From assembly GCF_002080455.1 (NCBI RefSeq), contig NZ_CP020555.1, positions 2,728,001 to 2,792,000 of the forward strand: 64,000 bases of DNA, read 5' to 3'. The notes beneath the pieces were generated by a model, which saw nothing but the letters and a program-made list of their open reading frames with translations, was not told where the DNA came from and ran no database searches. This document shows, in pieces, positions 45,313-54,170 of the stretch. The translations under genes were made by a program, and so were the position numbers. This DNA comes from Streptomyces sp. Sge12 (lineage in GTDB: Bacteria > Actinomycetota > Actinomycetes > Streptomycetales > Streptomycetaceae). Position 1 is the first letter of the stretch, and each line of letters begins with the position of its first letter.

Positions 45313-46299
45313 ATGCGTGAGCTGGTGGAGACGGCGCGGCGGTGGGCGGCGGAGGGGCGGGCCGGGTATCTGGCCCGGCCCGTGACCGAGCAGGGCTTCG
45401 GGCCGCGGGATCCTGCCGGGGCCCTGCTCGTCGATGCGCGGGGGGAGTGCGTGGGGACCCTGTACCGCGGGGTCTTCGACGCTGAGCTCGCCGCCGAGGT
45501 CGCGGCCCTGCCGGCCGGGGTCACGGCGCGGGTGTGCGAGGTGTCGGTGCGCGCGGCCGAGGCCGTGGAGGCGAAGCTGACCTGCGGCGGGCAGGCCGAG
45601 GTGCTGCTGCAGCCGCTCGCGGCGATCCCGGCGGAGTGGTGGGAGCTGCTCGGCGACGGGGTCGGGGTGGCGTTGGTGACCCGGCTGAACGAGGCCGCCG
45701 ACCGGGCCACCAGTGAGGTGGTACGGGCCACGGACGCGCCCGGTGACGATGCCGGGCGGCGGGCGGGCGAACTGCTGGCGACCCGGCGGGCCGGGCGCGA
45801 CGCGCTGTACGCGGAGTCGGGGCTGGTGCTGGTCGAGGCGTTCCCGTCGTCCCCGTACGTGGTCATCGGCGGCGGCGGCGAGCTGGCCGAGATCATCGAG
45901 CGGCAGTCGCTGCTGCTGGGCTGGGAGGCCGTACTGGTCACGGGGCCGGAGGAGGCCGGCAAGGTGCTGGAGGCGCGCCGGGACGCCGCGTGCCTGGTCA
46001 TGCTGAGCCATGAGGAGTCGTTCGACGTGCCGACGCTGCGGGTGGCGCTGACCCAGGAGGTGCCGTACGTCGGCGCGCTGGGCTCCCGCAAGACCACGGC
46101 CCGGCGGCGGGAGGGGCTGCTCGCGGCCGGGGTCACCGAGGCCCAACTGGCTCGGGTGCACGGCCCGATCGGCCTGGACCTGGGCGCCCGTACCCCGGCG
46201 GAGACCGCGCTGGCGATCTGCGCGGAGATCCTGGGGGCGCTCGGGCAACGCAAGGCCGCCGGCGCCCTGCGGGACGCCGACGGGCCCATCAACGCCTAG
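45313..46299 (+). CDS. XdhC/CoxI family protein
   Basis: 328 residues from ATG (MRELVETARRWAAEG). XdhC/CoxI proteins help insert the sulfurated molybdenum cofactor into xanthine-dehydrogenase-type enzymes. The N-terminal XdhC/CoxI domain contains RGEHVG-like sequence (ARGECVGTLYRGVFDAEL) and the C-terminal Rossmann domain has VIGGGGELAE and YVGALGSRKTTARRREGLL. No molybdenum hydroxylase subunits are adjacent, so its client is encoded elsewhere. Its stop overlaps the stop of the convergent small basic gene. Confidence 0.92.
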   Translation: MRELVETARRWAAEGRAGYLARPVTEQGFGPRDPAGALLVDARGECVGTLYRGVFDAELAAEVAALPAGVTARVCEVSVRAAEAVEAKLTCGGQAEVLLQPLAAIPAEWWELLGDGVGVALVTRLNEAADRATSEVVRATDAPGDDAGRRAGELLATRRAGRDALYAESGLVLVEAFPSSPYVVIGGGGELAEIIERQSLLLGWEAVLVTGPEEAGKVLEARRDAACLVMLSHEESFDVPTLRVALTQEVPYVGALGSRKTTARRREGLLAAGVTEAQLARVHGPIGLDLGARTPAETALAICAEILGALGQRKAAGALRDADGPINA

Positions 46300-46631
46300 C
46301 CGGGACCGTCACTCCCCAGGGCGCGCTTGAGCTGCGTCTTGTTCATGTCCGAGCGGCCGTGGATGTTGCGGCGCCGGGCTTCGGCGTAGAGCTGTTCGTA
46401 CGTGGGGCCCTGCGCGCCCGAGTGGGAGTGCAGGCCCCCGCGCCGGGACGAGGAGATGTCCTCCAGTGACTCCTTGCTCGCCGTCCGGGATTCGCCGGCC
46501 CGGGCCCGTTCCTTGTTCACGGTCCGGGCGGCGATCTCCTTCGCCTTCTTCTCCGGCTCGCCGCGCTCCTCCAGGCCTTCCTTGATGTGTTCGTACTGTC
46601 GCTCGCGCTTCGGGGACGATCCGCGGGGCAT
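46296..46631 (-). CDS. Small basic protein with Rho-N/SAP-like C-terminus (often labelled plasmid stabilisation protein)
   Basis: 111 residues from MPRGSSPKRERQYEHI with an excellent AGGAGG site. Highly charged; residues 1-60 form a Lys/Arg/Glu-rich helix (KKAKEIAARTVNKERAR), and the end (RSDMNKTQLKRAL) resembles the short helix-extended-helix of Rho-N/SAP nucleic-acid-binding modules. The family is widespread in Streptomyces and is commonly annotated as plasmid stabilisation without evidence. Nucleic-acid binding is a plausible inference only. Confidence 0.8.
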   Translation of the reverse strand: MPRGSSPKRERQYEHIKEGLEERGEPEKKAKEIAARTVNKERARAGESRTASKESLEDISSSRRGGLHSHSGAQGPTYEQLYAEARRRNIHGRSDMNKTQLKRALGSDGPG

Positions 46632-46745
46632 GGTCGGCCTCCTTCTCGTTCGGCGGGTACGCGCACCAGGCGTGTACCCCGGATGGCCCAAGGCATCCAG
46701 GCCATAGCGGAGCATTTCGGACCTGCGTGCGGGAACATGGTCCGT

Positions 46746-47141
46746 ATGGACACGACCCTGAGCGTGGACGCGACCCTCGCCGACATCGCCTGGTTCCTGG
46801 TCGTCGGCATCCTCGTCGCCGGCTTCCTGCTGGGCGGCTTCCTGCTGGGCAAGAGGGTGCGGAATCACGAGCCACCCCCGCCCACCGCCGAGAGCCAGCC
46901 CCACCTGCCGGAGGGCGGGGCGGTCTACGAGGTCCGCGAGGAGCGGGACCAGGTGGAGATCCCCGAGGGGGGTCTACGGCCGCACGAGATGCAGGGCTAC
47001 GGGAACTTCGGCTCCACCACCTCCGCCCATCCGGACGAGGTCCGGGCGGAACGGGAGTCCGGATACAAGCTGCCGGAGGGCCCGGGACCGCATCCACAGC
47101 CGGGGTCTCCGCCGGACGCCGGGCGCGGCGCACACGCCTGA
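46746..47141 (+). CDS. DUF6479-type small membrane protein
   Basis: 131 residues from ATG (MDTTLSVDATLADIAW). One transmembrane helix near the N-terminus (FLVVGILVAGFLLGGFLLG) is followed by KRVRNHEPPPPTAESQPHLP and a Pro/Glu/Gly-rich disordered tail. The EPPPPT.ESQP.LPEGG pattern is that of DUF6479, a Streptomyces family of unknown function. Divergent from the small basic gene with 114 bases between starts. Confidence 0.8.
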   Translation: MDTTLSVDATLADIAWFLVVGILVAGFLLGGFLLGKRVRNHEPPPPTAESQPHLPEGGAVYEVREERDQVEIPEGGLRPHEMQGYGNFGSTTSAHPDEVRAERESGYKLPEGPGPHPQPGSPPDAGRGAHA

Positions 47142-47183
47142 CGCACCACTTCGACGGCCTCTGACCCGCGCCTCCCGCGCGGG

Positions 47184-48071
47184 TCAGAGATCCGTCCGCA
47201 GCCGGAGCACCTCCGGCGGCGGGTGCCGGGCCGAGGTGTGCCGGACCTCCGCCGTCAGCGGGGGGTCCAGCGCCCGGAAGGGGACGTCCCCGAACCCGAT
47301 CGCCGTGACCGTGGCCAGGGAGGGCGAGGCCGCCCCGCGGGCGGCCACCTCGGCGGCCACCTCCGTGCGCAGCGCCGCCGTCAGCGGGCTCGACACGAGC
47401 GGGGTCTCGTCCCCGACGGGCAGGACCAGTACCAGGGCGAGCGGCCGGCGCGGGGTGCCGGTGTAGCCGACCACCGCCGCGTCCCGCACGTCGGTGTGCC
47501 GCAGCTTCTGCCAGCCCCGCCGCCCGGCCGGGTAGGCCTGGTCGAGCCGTTTGACGACGAGGCCCTCGATGCCGCTGGCCGGGAGCGTCTCGTACCAGGT
47601 GGCGGCCAGTTCCGGGTCGGTCGTCATCGGTACGGGCTGCAGCGGCGGCCCGAGCGGCAGGAGCAGGTCGACGAGGAGGGCCCGGCGGCGCTCGTACGGG
47701 CGGGCGCGCAGGTCGAGCCCGGCCAGTTCGAGGACGTCGAAGGCGGCGTACGAGGCCGGCAGGCGCTGCGCCAGTACGGCGGCCCGCGCGGCGGTGGCCG
47801 CGGCCCGCCGCTGCACCAGCGCGAAGTCGGTCCGGCCCGCGTGCCAGACCACCACCTCGCCGTCGAGCACCGTATCGGCGGGCAACTGCAGTGCGGCCGC
47901 GGCCAGATCGGGAAAGGCGCTGGTCACGATGCGGCCGGAGCGCGCCTGGAGCGTCACGTCGGTCGCCGAGCGCAGCACGACGAGCCGGTGGCCGTCGAAC
48001 TTCGGCTCGTACGCCAGTCCGGCCCCGCGCGGCAGCGTGCGTACGGGTGCGGCCAGCGCGACGCGGATCAC
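47184..48071 (-). CDS. ATP-dependent DNA ligase (LigD ligase-type, stand-alone)
   Basis: 295 residues from a GTG giving MIRVALAAPVRTL. Seals DNA nicks with ATP; the adenylated lysine is K24 in EPKFDGHR, and GIEGLVVKRL and GWQKLRHTD are the further nucleotidyltransferase motifs. It has only the adenylation and OB-fold domains. It overlaps the upstream LigD polymerase gene by GTGA, so it provides the ligase of a non-homologous end-joining module with Ku. Confidence 0.93.
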   Translation of the reverse strand: MIRVALAAPVRTLPRGAGLAYEPKFDGHRLVVLRSATDVTLQARSGRIVTSAFPDLAAAALQLPADTVLDGEVVVWHAGRTDFALVQRRAAATAARAAVLAQRLPASYAAFDVLELAGLDLRARPYERRRALLVDLLLPLGPPLQPVPMTTDPELAATWYETLPASGIEGLVVKRLDQAYPAGRRGWQKLRHTDVRDAAVVGYTGTPRRPLALVLVLPVGDETPLVSSPLTAALRTEVAAEVAARGAASPSLATVTAIGFGDVPFRALDPPLTAEVRHTSARHPPPEVLRLRTDL

Positions 48072-48964
48072 GGCCGGGCCCCCGGGAGCGGGCGGGCCTG
48101 CCCCGGGTCGGTCAGCGGGGCGAAGAGGTCCCCGTCGCGGGCGAGCCTGGGTGCGATGTCGTCGGCGAGGAAGACCAGGCCGGCCGCGGTCCGGCAGGCC
48201 TCGACCTCCGCCCAGGAGACGGGCGCGGACACGGTGGGCCGGGCCCGCGCGCGCAGGGTGTAGGGGGCGGCGGTGGTCTTGGCTGCGGCGTTCTGGCTGT
48301 GGTCGACGAAGACCTTGCCGGGGCGCAGCGCCTTGGCCATGCGGTGCACCACCAGGTCGGGGAGCTCGCGCTCGGCCTCCTGGGCGAGCTGCTTCGCGTA
48401 CGCGGACACCCGCTCGGACGGGGTCGGCTCCAGCGGCACGGCCAGGTGGATGCCCTTGGAGCCGGAGGTCTTGGCGTAGGCGTGCAGGCCGTCGGCGGCG
48501 AGCCGCTCGCGCAGCCAGAGCGCGGTGGTGCAGCACTCGACGACGGTGGCGGGCGGGCCGGGGTCGAGGTCGAGGACCAGCCGGTCGGCGAGGCCGGGGT
48601 GGCCGGCGGTCCACTGGGGGGTGTGGAACTCCACGACGAGGTTGGCGGACCACATGAGGGTGGCCAGGTCTGCGACGACCACCTGGGCGGCGGACAGGTC
48701 CTCGGAGCGGGGCACGGGGGTGGTCTTCACCCAGTCGGGCGTGCCGGGCGGCGGGTTCTTGGTGAAGAAGAGCTGGCCGTCCGGCCCGTCGGGATAGCGC
48801 AGGAAGGACACCGGCCGGTCGTGGATGTGGGCGAGCAGCGGGCCCGCGACGGTGGCGTAGTAGTGCAGCATCTCGCCCTTGGTGAAGCCGGTCTCCGGGT
48901 GGAGGACCTTGTCGAGATTGCTGAGCGCGATGCGATGGCCCTCCACCATGGTGATCGGCGTCAT
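48068..48964 (-). CDS. LigD-type NHEJ primase-polymerase
   Basis: 298 residues from MTPITMVEGHRIALSNLDK. Archaeo-eukaryotic primase-like polymerase of end joining: motifs LHYYATVA, DRLVLDLDPG (metal aspartates), TSGSKGIHLAVPL and FVDHSQNAAAKTT are visible. It fills gaps at DNA ends, preferring ribonucleotides in this family. Polymerase and ligase are separate proteins here, unlike the fused LigD of mycobacteria. It is divergent from ku with only 31 bases between starts. Confidence 0.94.
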   Translation of the reverse strand: MTPITMVEGHRIALSNLDKVLHPETGFTKGEMLHYYATVAGPLLAHIHDRPVSFLRYPDGPDGQLFFTKNPPPGTPDWVKTTPVPRSEDLSAAQVVVADLATLMWSANLVVEFHTPQWTAGHPGLADRLVLDLDPGPPATVVECCTTALWLRERLAADGLHAYAKTSGSKGIHLAVPLEPTPSERVSAYAKQLAQEAERELPDLVVHRMAKALRPGKVFVDHSQNAAAKTTAAPYTLRARARPTVSAPVSWAEVEACRTAAGLVFLADDIAPRLARDGDLFAPLTDPGQARPLPGARP

Positions 48965-48995
48965 ACGATGAGATTGCCACGAAACGGGAGGAACC

Positions 48996-50138
48996 GTGCG
49001 ATCCATTTGGAACGGGGCGATCTCCTTCGGCCTGGTCAGCATCCCGATCAAGCTCGTGAACGCCACCGAGAGCCACTCGATCTCCTTCCGCCAGATCCAT
49101 GTGAGTGACGGCGGACGCGTCCGGTACCGCAAGGTGTGCGAGCTGGACGGGGAGGAGGTGCCGAGCGCCGAGATCGGCAAGGGCTACGAGGAGGCCGACG
49201 GGTCGATCGTCCCGATCACGGACGAGGACCTGGCGCAGCTGCCGCTGGCGACCGCGAAGACCATCGAGATCATGTCGTTCGTCCCTGCGGAGGAGATCGA
49301 TCCGCTGCAGATGGACGCGGCGTACTACCTCGCGGCGAACGGGGCGACGGCGGCGAAGCCGTACACGCTCCTGCGGGAGGCGCTGAAGCGGAGCCGGAAG
49401 GTCGCGATCGCCAAGTACGCGCTGCGGGGGCGGGAGCGGCTGGGGATGCTGCGGGTCGTGGACGACGTGATCGCGATGCACGGGCTGCTCTGGCCGGACG
49501 AGATCCGGGCGCCGGAGGGGGTGGCTCCGGAGGGCACGGTGTCCGTCCGGGACGCCGAACTGGACCTCGCGGACGCGCTGATGGCGACGCTGGGCGAGGT
49601 GGAGATGGCCTCGCTGCACGACGACTACCGGGAGGCCGTGGAGGCGATGATCGTCGCCAAGTCGGGCGGGGCGTTCGAGCCGACGGAGGCCGTGGTGGAG
49701 CCGGCCGGCGGTCAGGTGATCGACCTGATGGCGGCGCTGGAGAAGAGCGTGCGGGCGGCGAAGGCCTCCCGCGGGGAGGGCGGGGCGGAGGGCTCCGACG
49801 AGGCGGAGGCCGAGGTGACGCCGATTCGGCGGAAGGCCGGTACGGGCCGGGGTGCGGGGACGGGTACCGGTGCGGCGGCGGCTGCGCCGAAGGCGGTGGG
49901 CGGGAAGAAGTCGACGGCTGCTTCGGCGAAGAAGACGGCGGCCTCCGCGACGAAGAAGAAAGCCACGGGCGCGGGCGCCGCGGGCAAGTCCGCGGCGGGC
50001 AAGTCGGCTTCGGGGGCGTCGAAGTCGACGTCCAGGACGGCGGCCACGAAGAGCACGGCCAAGACGGCGGCCGCGAAGAAGACAGGGGCCGGGGCGTCCA
50101 AGAAGGCGGCCACGCCGCGGAAGCGGACCTCTGCCTGA
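48996..50138 (+). CDS. ku: Ku, NHEJ DNA-end-binding protein with long Lys/Ala tail
   Basis: 380 residues from a GTG giving MRSIWNGAISFGLVSIPIKL, preceded by GGGAGGAA. Homodimeric ring that binds double-strand ends and recruits LigD. Residues 1 to about 255 are the conserved Ku core (RYRKVCELDGEEV, LRVVDDVIAMHGLLWPDEI). The last ~110 residues are an Ala/Lys/Thr-rich disordered tail (ATKKKATGAGAAGK), as in long actinobacterial Ku proteins, where such tails bind DNA. Probably shares a control region with the divergent ligD-type genes. Confidence 0.96.
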   Translation: MRSIWNGAISFGLVSIPIKLVNATESHSISFRQIHVSDGGRVRYRKVCELDGEEVPSAEIGKGYEEADGSIVPITDEDLAQLPLATAKTIEIMSFVPAEEIDPLQMDAAYYLAANGATAAKPYTLLREALKRSRKVAIAKYALRGRERLGMLRVVDDVIAMHGLLWPDEIRAPEGVAPEGTVSVRDAELDLADALMATLGEVEMASLHDDYREAVEAMIVAKSGGAFEPTEAVVEPAGGQVIDLMAALEKSVRAAKASRGEGGAEGSDEAEAEVTPIRRKAGTGRGAGTGTGAAAAAPKAVGGKKSTAASAKKTAASATKKKATGAGAAGKSAAGKSASGASKSTSRTAATKSTAKTAAAKKTGAGASKKAATPRKRTSA

Positions 50139-50213
50139 CCACGGCGGTGGGGTGGGAAGCCCCTCCGCCCGGGCCTCCCCCGGAATCGGGTTCCGCCCCC
50201 GGAGCCCCGCGCC

Positions 50214-51038
50214 TCAAACGCCGCCCGGGCCGGGGCGGGTGGGGTGGAGCCAGGTCGCGGAGTCTCGGGCTCGGGCGAAAAGGGCGTCGATCTCCGGGGG
50301 TTTCAGTGTCGTGGGGAAGGCGGCGAGGGTCGGGCCGACGGTCGGCGCCTGGAGGATGCGGATGTCGCGCACCGTGGGGGCCGTCTCGACGCGTGAGGCG
50401 TCGACCACCGCCAGCGCCGGGGTGACCTTCGCCGACAGGGCCGCCCTCGCGCAGGCCGCCGCGCCGCGGATCCAACGCGGTTCGGGGCGGGGCTCGGTGC
50501 GGCCCACCGTGAGCAGGAGGTCACCGACCACCGCGCGCTGGCGGCGGCCGGGGACCGTACGCACGCAGAAGATCCCCGCCGGTCCGATGAGCAGGTGGTC
50601 GAGGCGGCCCAGCCCCGGCAGCGGGACGCAGTGCAGGATCCGCCAGCCGTCGGGCTCCAGGGCGTCGAAGACGTCGCCCATCCGCTGCTGCGCCGTCAGG
50701 TCCTGGCGCATCCGGTGGCGGGCTCTGGTGCCCGCCGGGCCGTGTTCCAGCTCCCCCAGCAGGGTCTCCCCCGGACGGTTCGGGGCCAGGTCCGCGTCCG
50801 GCCGCAGTGCGAGACGCCGCAGGTCGGCGGCGGTGGGGACGGGGGGCGGGCCGATCGAGACCGTCCCGCTCAGGTAGGGCCGCAGCACCGCCAGGACCGC
50901 CTCGCGGTGGTCGTCCGCGAGGACGCTGATCCGGTTGGCCTGCCGGTCGTACCAGGCCACCGCCTGCCCGTCCGGCAGGTTGACATACAGCCGGCCGCGG
51001 CCGGGCCGGCCGCTCGGCAGTACCTTGAGTCCGCGCAT
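50214..51038 (-). CDS. NERD-domain protein
   Basis: 274 residues from ATG (MRGLKVLPSGRPGRGR), GTGAGGGCG upstream. The second half carries a nuclease-related NERD domain: WRILHCVPLPGLGRLDHLLI and GPAGIFCVRTV, the equivalent of the EVD-LL/G-F-V-E-K core. The first ~110 residues (RLYVNLPDGQAVAWYDRQAN) form a small separate domain common in streptomycete NERD proteins. It may process DNA; the NERD core here has VRT where active members have an E-x-K, so activity is uncertain. A single gene, unrelated in position to PglW, which also has a NERD domain. Confidence 0.8.
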   Translation of the reverse strand: MRGLKVLPSGRPGRGRLYVNLPDGQAVAWYDRQANRISVLADDHREAVLAVLRPYLSGTVSIGPPPVPTAADLRRLALRPDADLAPNRPGETLLGELEHGPAGTRARHRMRQDLTAQQRMGDVFDALEPDGWRILHCVPLPGLGRLDHLLIGPAGIFCVRTVPGRRQRAVVGDLLLTVGRTEPRPEPRWIRGAAACARAALSAKVTPALAVVDASRVETAPTVRDIRILQAPTVGPTLAAFPTTLKPPEIDALFARARDSATWLHPTRPGPGGV

Positions 51039-51224
51039 CGCCCTCACCCCCGCCGTCCATGGGAGCAGCCGGGGCGCCGCACGGCAATCCCTCGGATGTG
51101 TAACGGCTCCGACGGAACCTTGCGACTCCGCTGTTACACGACCGGGGCGCTGCCGCAACGGCCGGGCCCTAGGTTTGACCCACCTGGATGGCCCAGGCCC
51201 TGACCAGCACCGAAGGACTTCTCC

Positions 51225-51878
51225 GTGAGCACCGTCAGCCGCCGCACTCTCGTTCGCGCCGCCGCCGTGACCGCATGCGCCGGAAGTCTGCTGGCGCTGC
51301 CCACCGCCGCCGCCCTGGCCGAGGGGGTGCCCGCGGCCTCGTCCGCGCGCTCCGCCGCCCCGCAGCTGAGCCTCGTCAAGAGCCTCTCGCTGGCGGACGG
51401 GACGTCCACGGCGAAGGTCTACCGCACGACGCAGGGCGGCTACCACGCCGAGATCCTGGCGGCCGACGGCACCCGGGCCGCGACGCTGACCAGCCACGGC
51501 GGGGTCACCGGCTTCGGCGGCACCGGGGAGCTGCACGCCGCGCTGGACTCCACCGGACGGCTGACCTCCTGGGTCGGCGACGCCCCCGCCCCGGGCGCCG
51601 ATCACACCGTGGACGGGGACGGGTACAAGACGGGGACCCGCACCGGGGCCCACGGCGGGCACGTCGTCCCGGCCTCCGTTCCGCAGGCCGCGCAGCAGCC
51701 GGCCGCCGGGAGCACCCGCACGGTCGCCGAAGGCGCCGGCGGCGGGCGGCGGCTGAGCACCCTGGCGGACGGTCCGGGCGAGGGCGTGCTGCTGCTCGCG
51801 GCCGCGGGCGGTATCGCGGCCGTCGGCGCCGCCGGGCTCGGCTTCGCGATGCTGCGGCGCGGGCGCACGGACGGCTGA
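51225..51878 (+). CDS. Secreted, probably membrane-anchored hypothetical protein
   Basis: 217 residues from a GTG giving MSTVSRRTLVRAAAVTAC. The N-terminus is a signal peptide (SRRTLVR followed by a hydrophobic core and ALA cleavage site near residue 32) that could use the Tat route because of the twin arginines. The middle is a small Thr/Gly-rich domain (LVKSLSLADGTSTAKVYRTTQ). A C-terminal membrane helix (LLLAAAGGIAAVGAAGLGFAML) and RRGR end complete it. No catalytic motif; function unknown. The upstream region holds GTGTAAC (51098-51104) and GTTACAC (51133-51139) as inverted repeats. Confidence 0.75.
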   Translation: MSTVSRRTLVRAAAVTACAGSLLALPTAAALAEGVPAASSARSAAPQLSLVKSLSLADGTSTAKVYRTTQGGYHAEILAADGTRAATLTSHGGVTGFGGTGELHAALDSTGRLTSWVGDAPAPGADHTVDGDGYKTGTRTGAHGGHVVPASVPQAAQQPAAGSTRTVAEGAGGGRRLSTLADGPGEGVLLLAAAGGIAAVGAAGLGFAMLRRGRTDG

Positions 51879-52113
51879 GACGCGGAGACGGCCGGGACGG
51901 CCCGGAGCGCCGGGACCACCGGGAGCGCGGAGACGGCCGGGACGGCCGGAACGGCCGGGAACCCGGGACCGCCGGGGGTCAGGGCTGCTGTGACGGCCCG
52001 GACGGCTGTGCTGCCCCCGGTCTCGCGGTAAAAGGTATGTACCTCCGCATATGGTTGACGCGATCGAACGTTTTCGAGCGTCGGCGGACGGCGGGCAGGA
52101 GGGCACAGGAGCT

Positions 52114-52863
52114 GTGAACAGGTTGCGCCTGCGTGTGGCCGCGTACCCGCTGCTCCCGGTCCTCGCCCTCGTACCGCTGCTGGCGGGCTGCGGGGACAGC
52201 GGCGGGCTGGTGAGCGCCGGGTCCACACCGACCGCGAGCGGGCCCGTACACCTGTGGCCCGACCGCCGGGGGGCTTCCGTACCGCCCGCCGATCCGGGCG
52301 GGGCGCCGCCCCAGTACGTCAAGGGGATCCCGCCCGTCCACGACCAGGACGTGCACGCCGTCGACCCGGTGGCCCTCGTCCAGGCGGAGCTGCGCGCCCA
52401 TCCGAACATCGAGGTCGGCGCCGACGGCATGCCGGCCGCGACGGCGGCCGCGATCAGGGAGTGCGCGACGGACAGGGACGCGAGGGACGACGAGGATCCC
52501 GAGGCGTGCCCGGTGCAGAAGCCGTACTACCGGGACCTCACGGGCAACGGCAAGGACGAGCTGATCGTCGGCATCGAGTTCCCCGACAAGATGATGTCCG
52601 TACGGGTGTACACGGCCGACCCGGACGGGCGGCTCAACCGGATCATGGCGACCACGGAGACGGTCATCTCGGTGGAACTGGCCGGGCGTGACGTGATCCT
52701 GCGGGTGCCCAGCGGCAACCACGGATACGAGCTGATCACCGCCTGGTCCTGGGACGAGAAGCAGCTGACCATGCTGCCGACGCGCGAGCAGATCGTACGG
52801 GTGCCCGGCAGTCCGCAGGGCCCGGGGAACCGGGAGCCCGCTCCCGGGCCGGGCCGGCCGTGA
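52114..52863 (+). CDS. CseA-like lipoprotein
   Basis: 249 residues from a GTG giving MNRLRLRVAAYPLLPV. A type II signal peptide ends in LLAGCGDS, so it is a lipoprotein on the outer face of the membrane. The C-terminal half (YYRDLTGNGKDELIVGIE, VRVYTADPDGRLNRI) resembles CseA, the negative modulator of the CseB/CseC envelope-stress system of Streptomyces. It overlaps the following histidine kinase gene by GTGA, so the two are translated together. The matching response regulator and sigma factor are not adjacent. Confidence 0.78.
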   Translation: MNRLRLRVAAYPLLPVLALVPLLAGCGDSGGLVSAGSTPTASGPVHLWPDRRGASVPPADPGGAPPQYVKGIPPVHDQDVHAVDPVALVQAELRAHPNIEVGADGMPAATAAAIRECATDRDARDDEDPEACPVQKPYYRDLTGNGKDELIVGIEFPDKMMSVRVYTADPDGRLNRIMATTETVISVELAGRDVILRVPSGNHGYELITAWSWDEKQLTMLPTREQIVRVPGSPQGPGNREPAPGPGRP

Positions 52864-54170
52864 GACTGCCGGGGCCGGCGGGGCATCCCGGGCGGGCGGG
52901 GCTCGGGACGCGGCTGAAGCGTTCGAAGCACCTGAAGCGCCTGAAGCTGCCCGCCTGGACGGCCACGCTGACCTGGAAGTCGGCGTGCTTCATCGTGGTG
53001 ATGTGCTGCTCGCTGGCGGCTGTACTGGGCGCTCTCGTGCACGTGGAGGTGACCCGGCAGACGGTGGCCACGGCGCGGGAGAAGGCACTCGGCAAACTGC
53101 ACGACGTCACGCTCGCGTACGAGGCCGGCGAACCCCTGCCGCGCGGCGCGGGGCTGGACCCGGTGGGGCTGCCGCCGGAGCTGCGCGCGCTCGCCGTGAG
53201 CGGGCGGCGGGGCACTCTGGTGGCGGACCACCGCGGCCGCCCGACCATGTGGGCGGCGGCCCCGGCCGACGGCCGGGCGCTCGCGGCCGCCGTGGACTAC
53301 GGGCAGAGCGCCCGCACCATCAGCGGGCTGGACCACGCGATCATCGGATCCTCACTGCTGGCGATCGGCGGCACGCTGCTGGTGGGCGCGTTCGCGGTGA
53401 CCCGCGTGACCCGGCGGCTGCACCAGACGGCACTGGTGGCGCGGCGAATCACCCAGGGCGACCTCGACGCACGCGTCGACGACCCGCGGACCAGGACCCC
53501 CGCGCGGCACCAGGACGAGGTGGCGACGGTGGCGGCGGCGCTGGACACCATGGCGGGAAGCCTGCAGTCGAAGCTGGAGAGCGAGCGGCGGTTCACCGCG
53601 GACGTCGCGCACGAGCTGCGCACGCCGCTGACCGGCCTGCACGCGGCGTCGGAACTGCTGCCGGAGGGGCGGCCGACGGAGCTGGTGCGCGAACGGGTCC
53701 GGACGATGCGGCAGCTGACGGAAGACCTGCTGGAGATCTCCCGGCTCGACTCCGGCAGCGAGGTGGTGGAGGGCGATCTGCACCAGCTGGGGCGGCTGGT
53801 ACGGCGGGTGGTGCGGGCGTCCGGGACGGACACGGAGGTGGTGGTCGTCCGGGACGCCCACGTGGAGACGGACCGGCGCCGGCTGGAACGGGTCCTCGGG
53901 AACCTGGTGGCCAACGCCCACAAGCACGGGCGGCCGCCCGTGGTACTGACGGTGGACGGGCCGGTGGTGACCGTACGGGACCACGGGGACGGGTTCCCGG
54001 AATACCTGGCGGTGCACGGGCCGCAGCGCTTCCGCAGCGGCGGCGGGAAGGGCCACGGGCTGGGGCTGACCATCGCGGTGGGGCAGGCGGCGGTGATCGG
54101 GGCGCGGCTGGAGTTCCGCGCGGCGGAGGGGGGCGGGGGCTTGGCGGTCCTCACCCTCCCGGGTTCCTAG
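52860..54170 (+). CDS. Sensor histidine kinase (CseC-like), orphan
   Basis: 436 residues from a GTG overlapping the lipoprotein stop. Two transmembrane segments (about 42-65 and 162-182) flank an extracellular loop; a HAMP linker (RRITQGDLDARVDDP), the phospho-acceptor H251 in DVAHELRTPLTG, N-box NLVANAHKHG, and G-box RDHGDGFP and GHGLGLTI follow. All kinase motifs are intact. In the cse operon the order is sigE-cseA-cseB-cseC; here the regulator is missing between lipoprotein and kinase, so its partner must be encoded elsewhere. The kinase probably senses envelope damage together with the lipoprotein. Confidence 0.88.
   Translation: MRLPGPAGHPGRAGLGTRLKRSKHLKRLKLPAWTATLTWKSACFIVVMCCSLAAVLGALVHVEVTRQTVATAREKALGKLHDVTLAYEAGEPLPRGAGLDPVGLPPELRALAVSGRRGTLVADHRGRPTMWAAAPADGRALAAAVDYGQSARTISGLDHAIIGSSLLAIGGTLLVGAFAVTRVTRRLHQTALVARRITQGDLDARVDDPRTRTPARHQDEVATVAAALDTMAGSLQSKLESERRFTADVAHELRTPLTGLHAASELLPEGRPTELVRERVRTMRQLTEDLLEISRLDSGSEVVEGDLHQLGRLVRRVVRASGTDTEVVVVRDAHVETDRRRLERVLGNLVANAHKHGRPPVVLTVDGPVVTVRDHGDGFPEYLAVHGPQRFRSGGGKGHGLGLTIAVGQAAVIGARLEFRAAEGGGGLAVLTLPGS

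Noticed and set aside
45409..45421. Copy of part of the tRNA-Arg 3' end (ATCCTGCCGGGG) inside xdhC as a right attachment site
   Set aside because: Only 12 bases match, it lies within a conserved coding sequence, and such GC strings are expected by chance.
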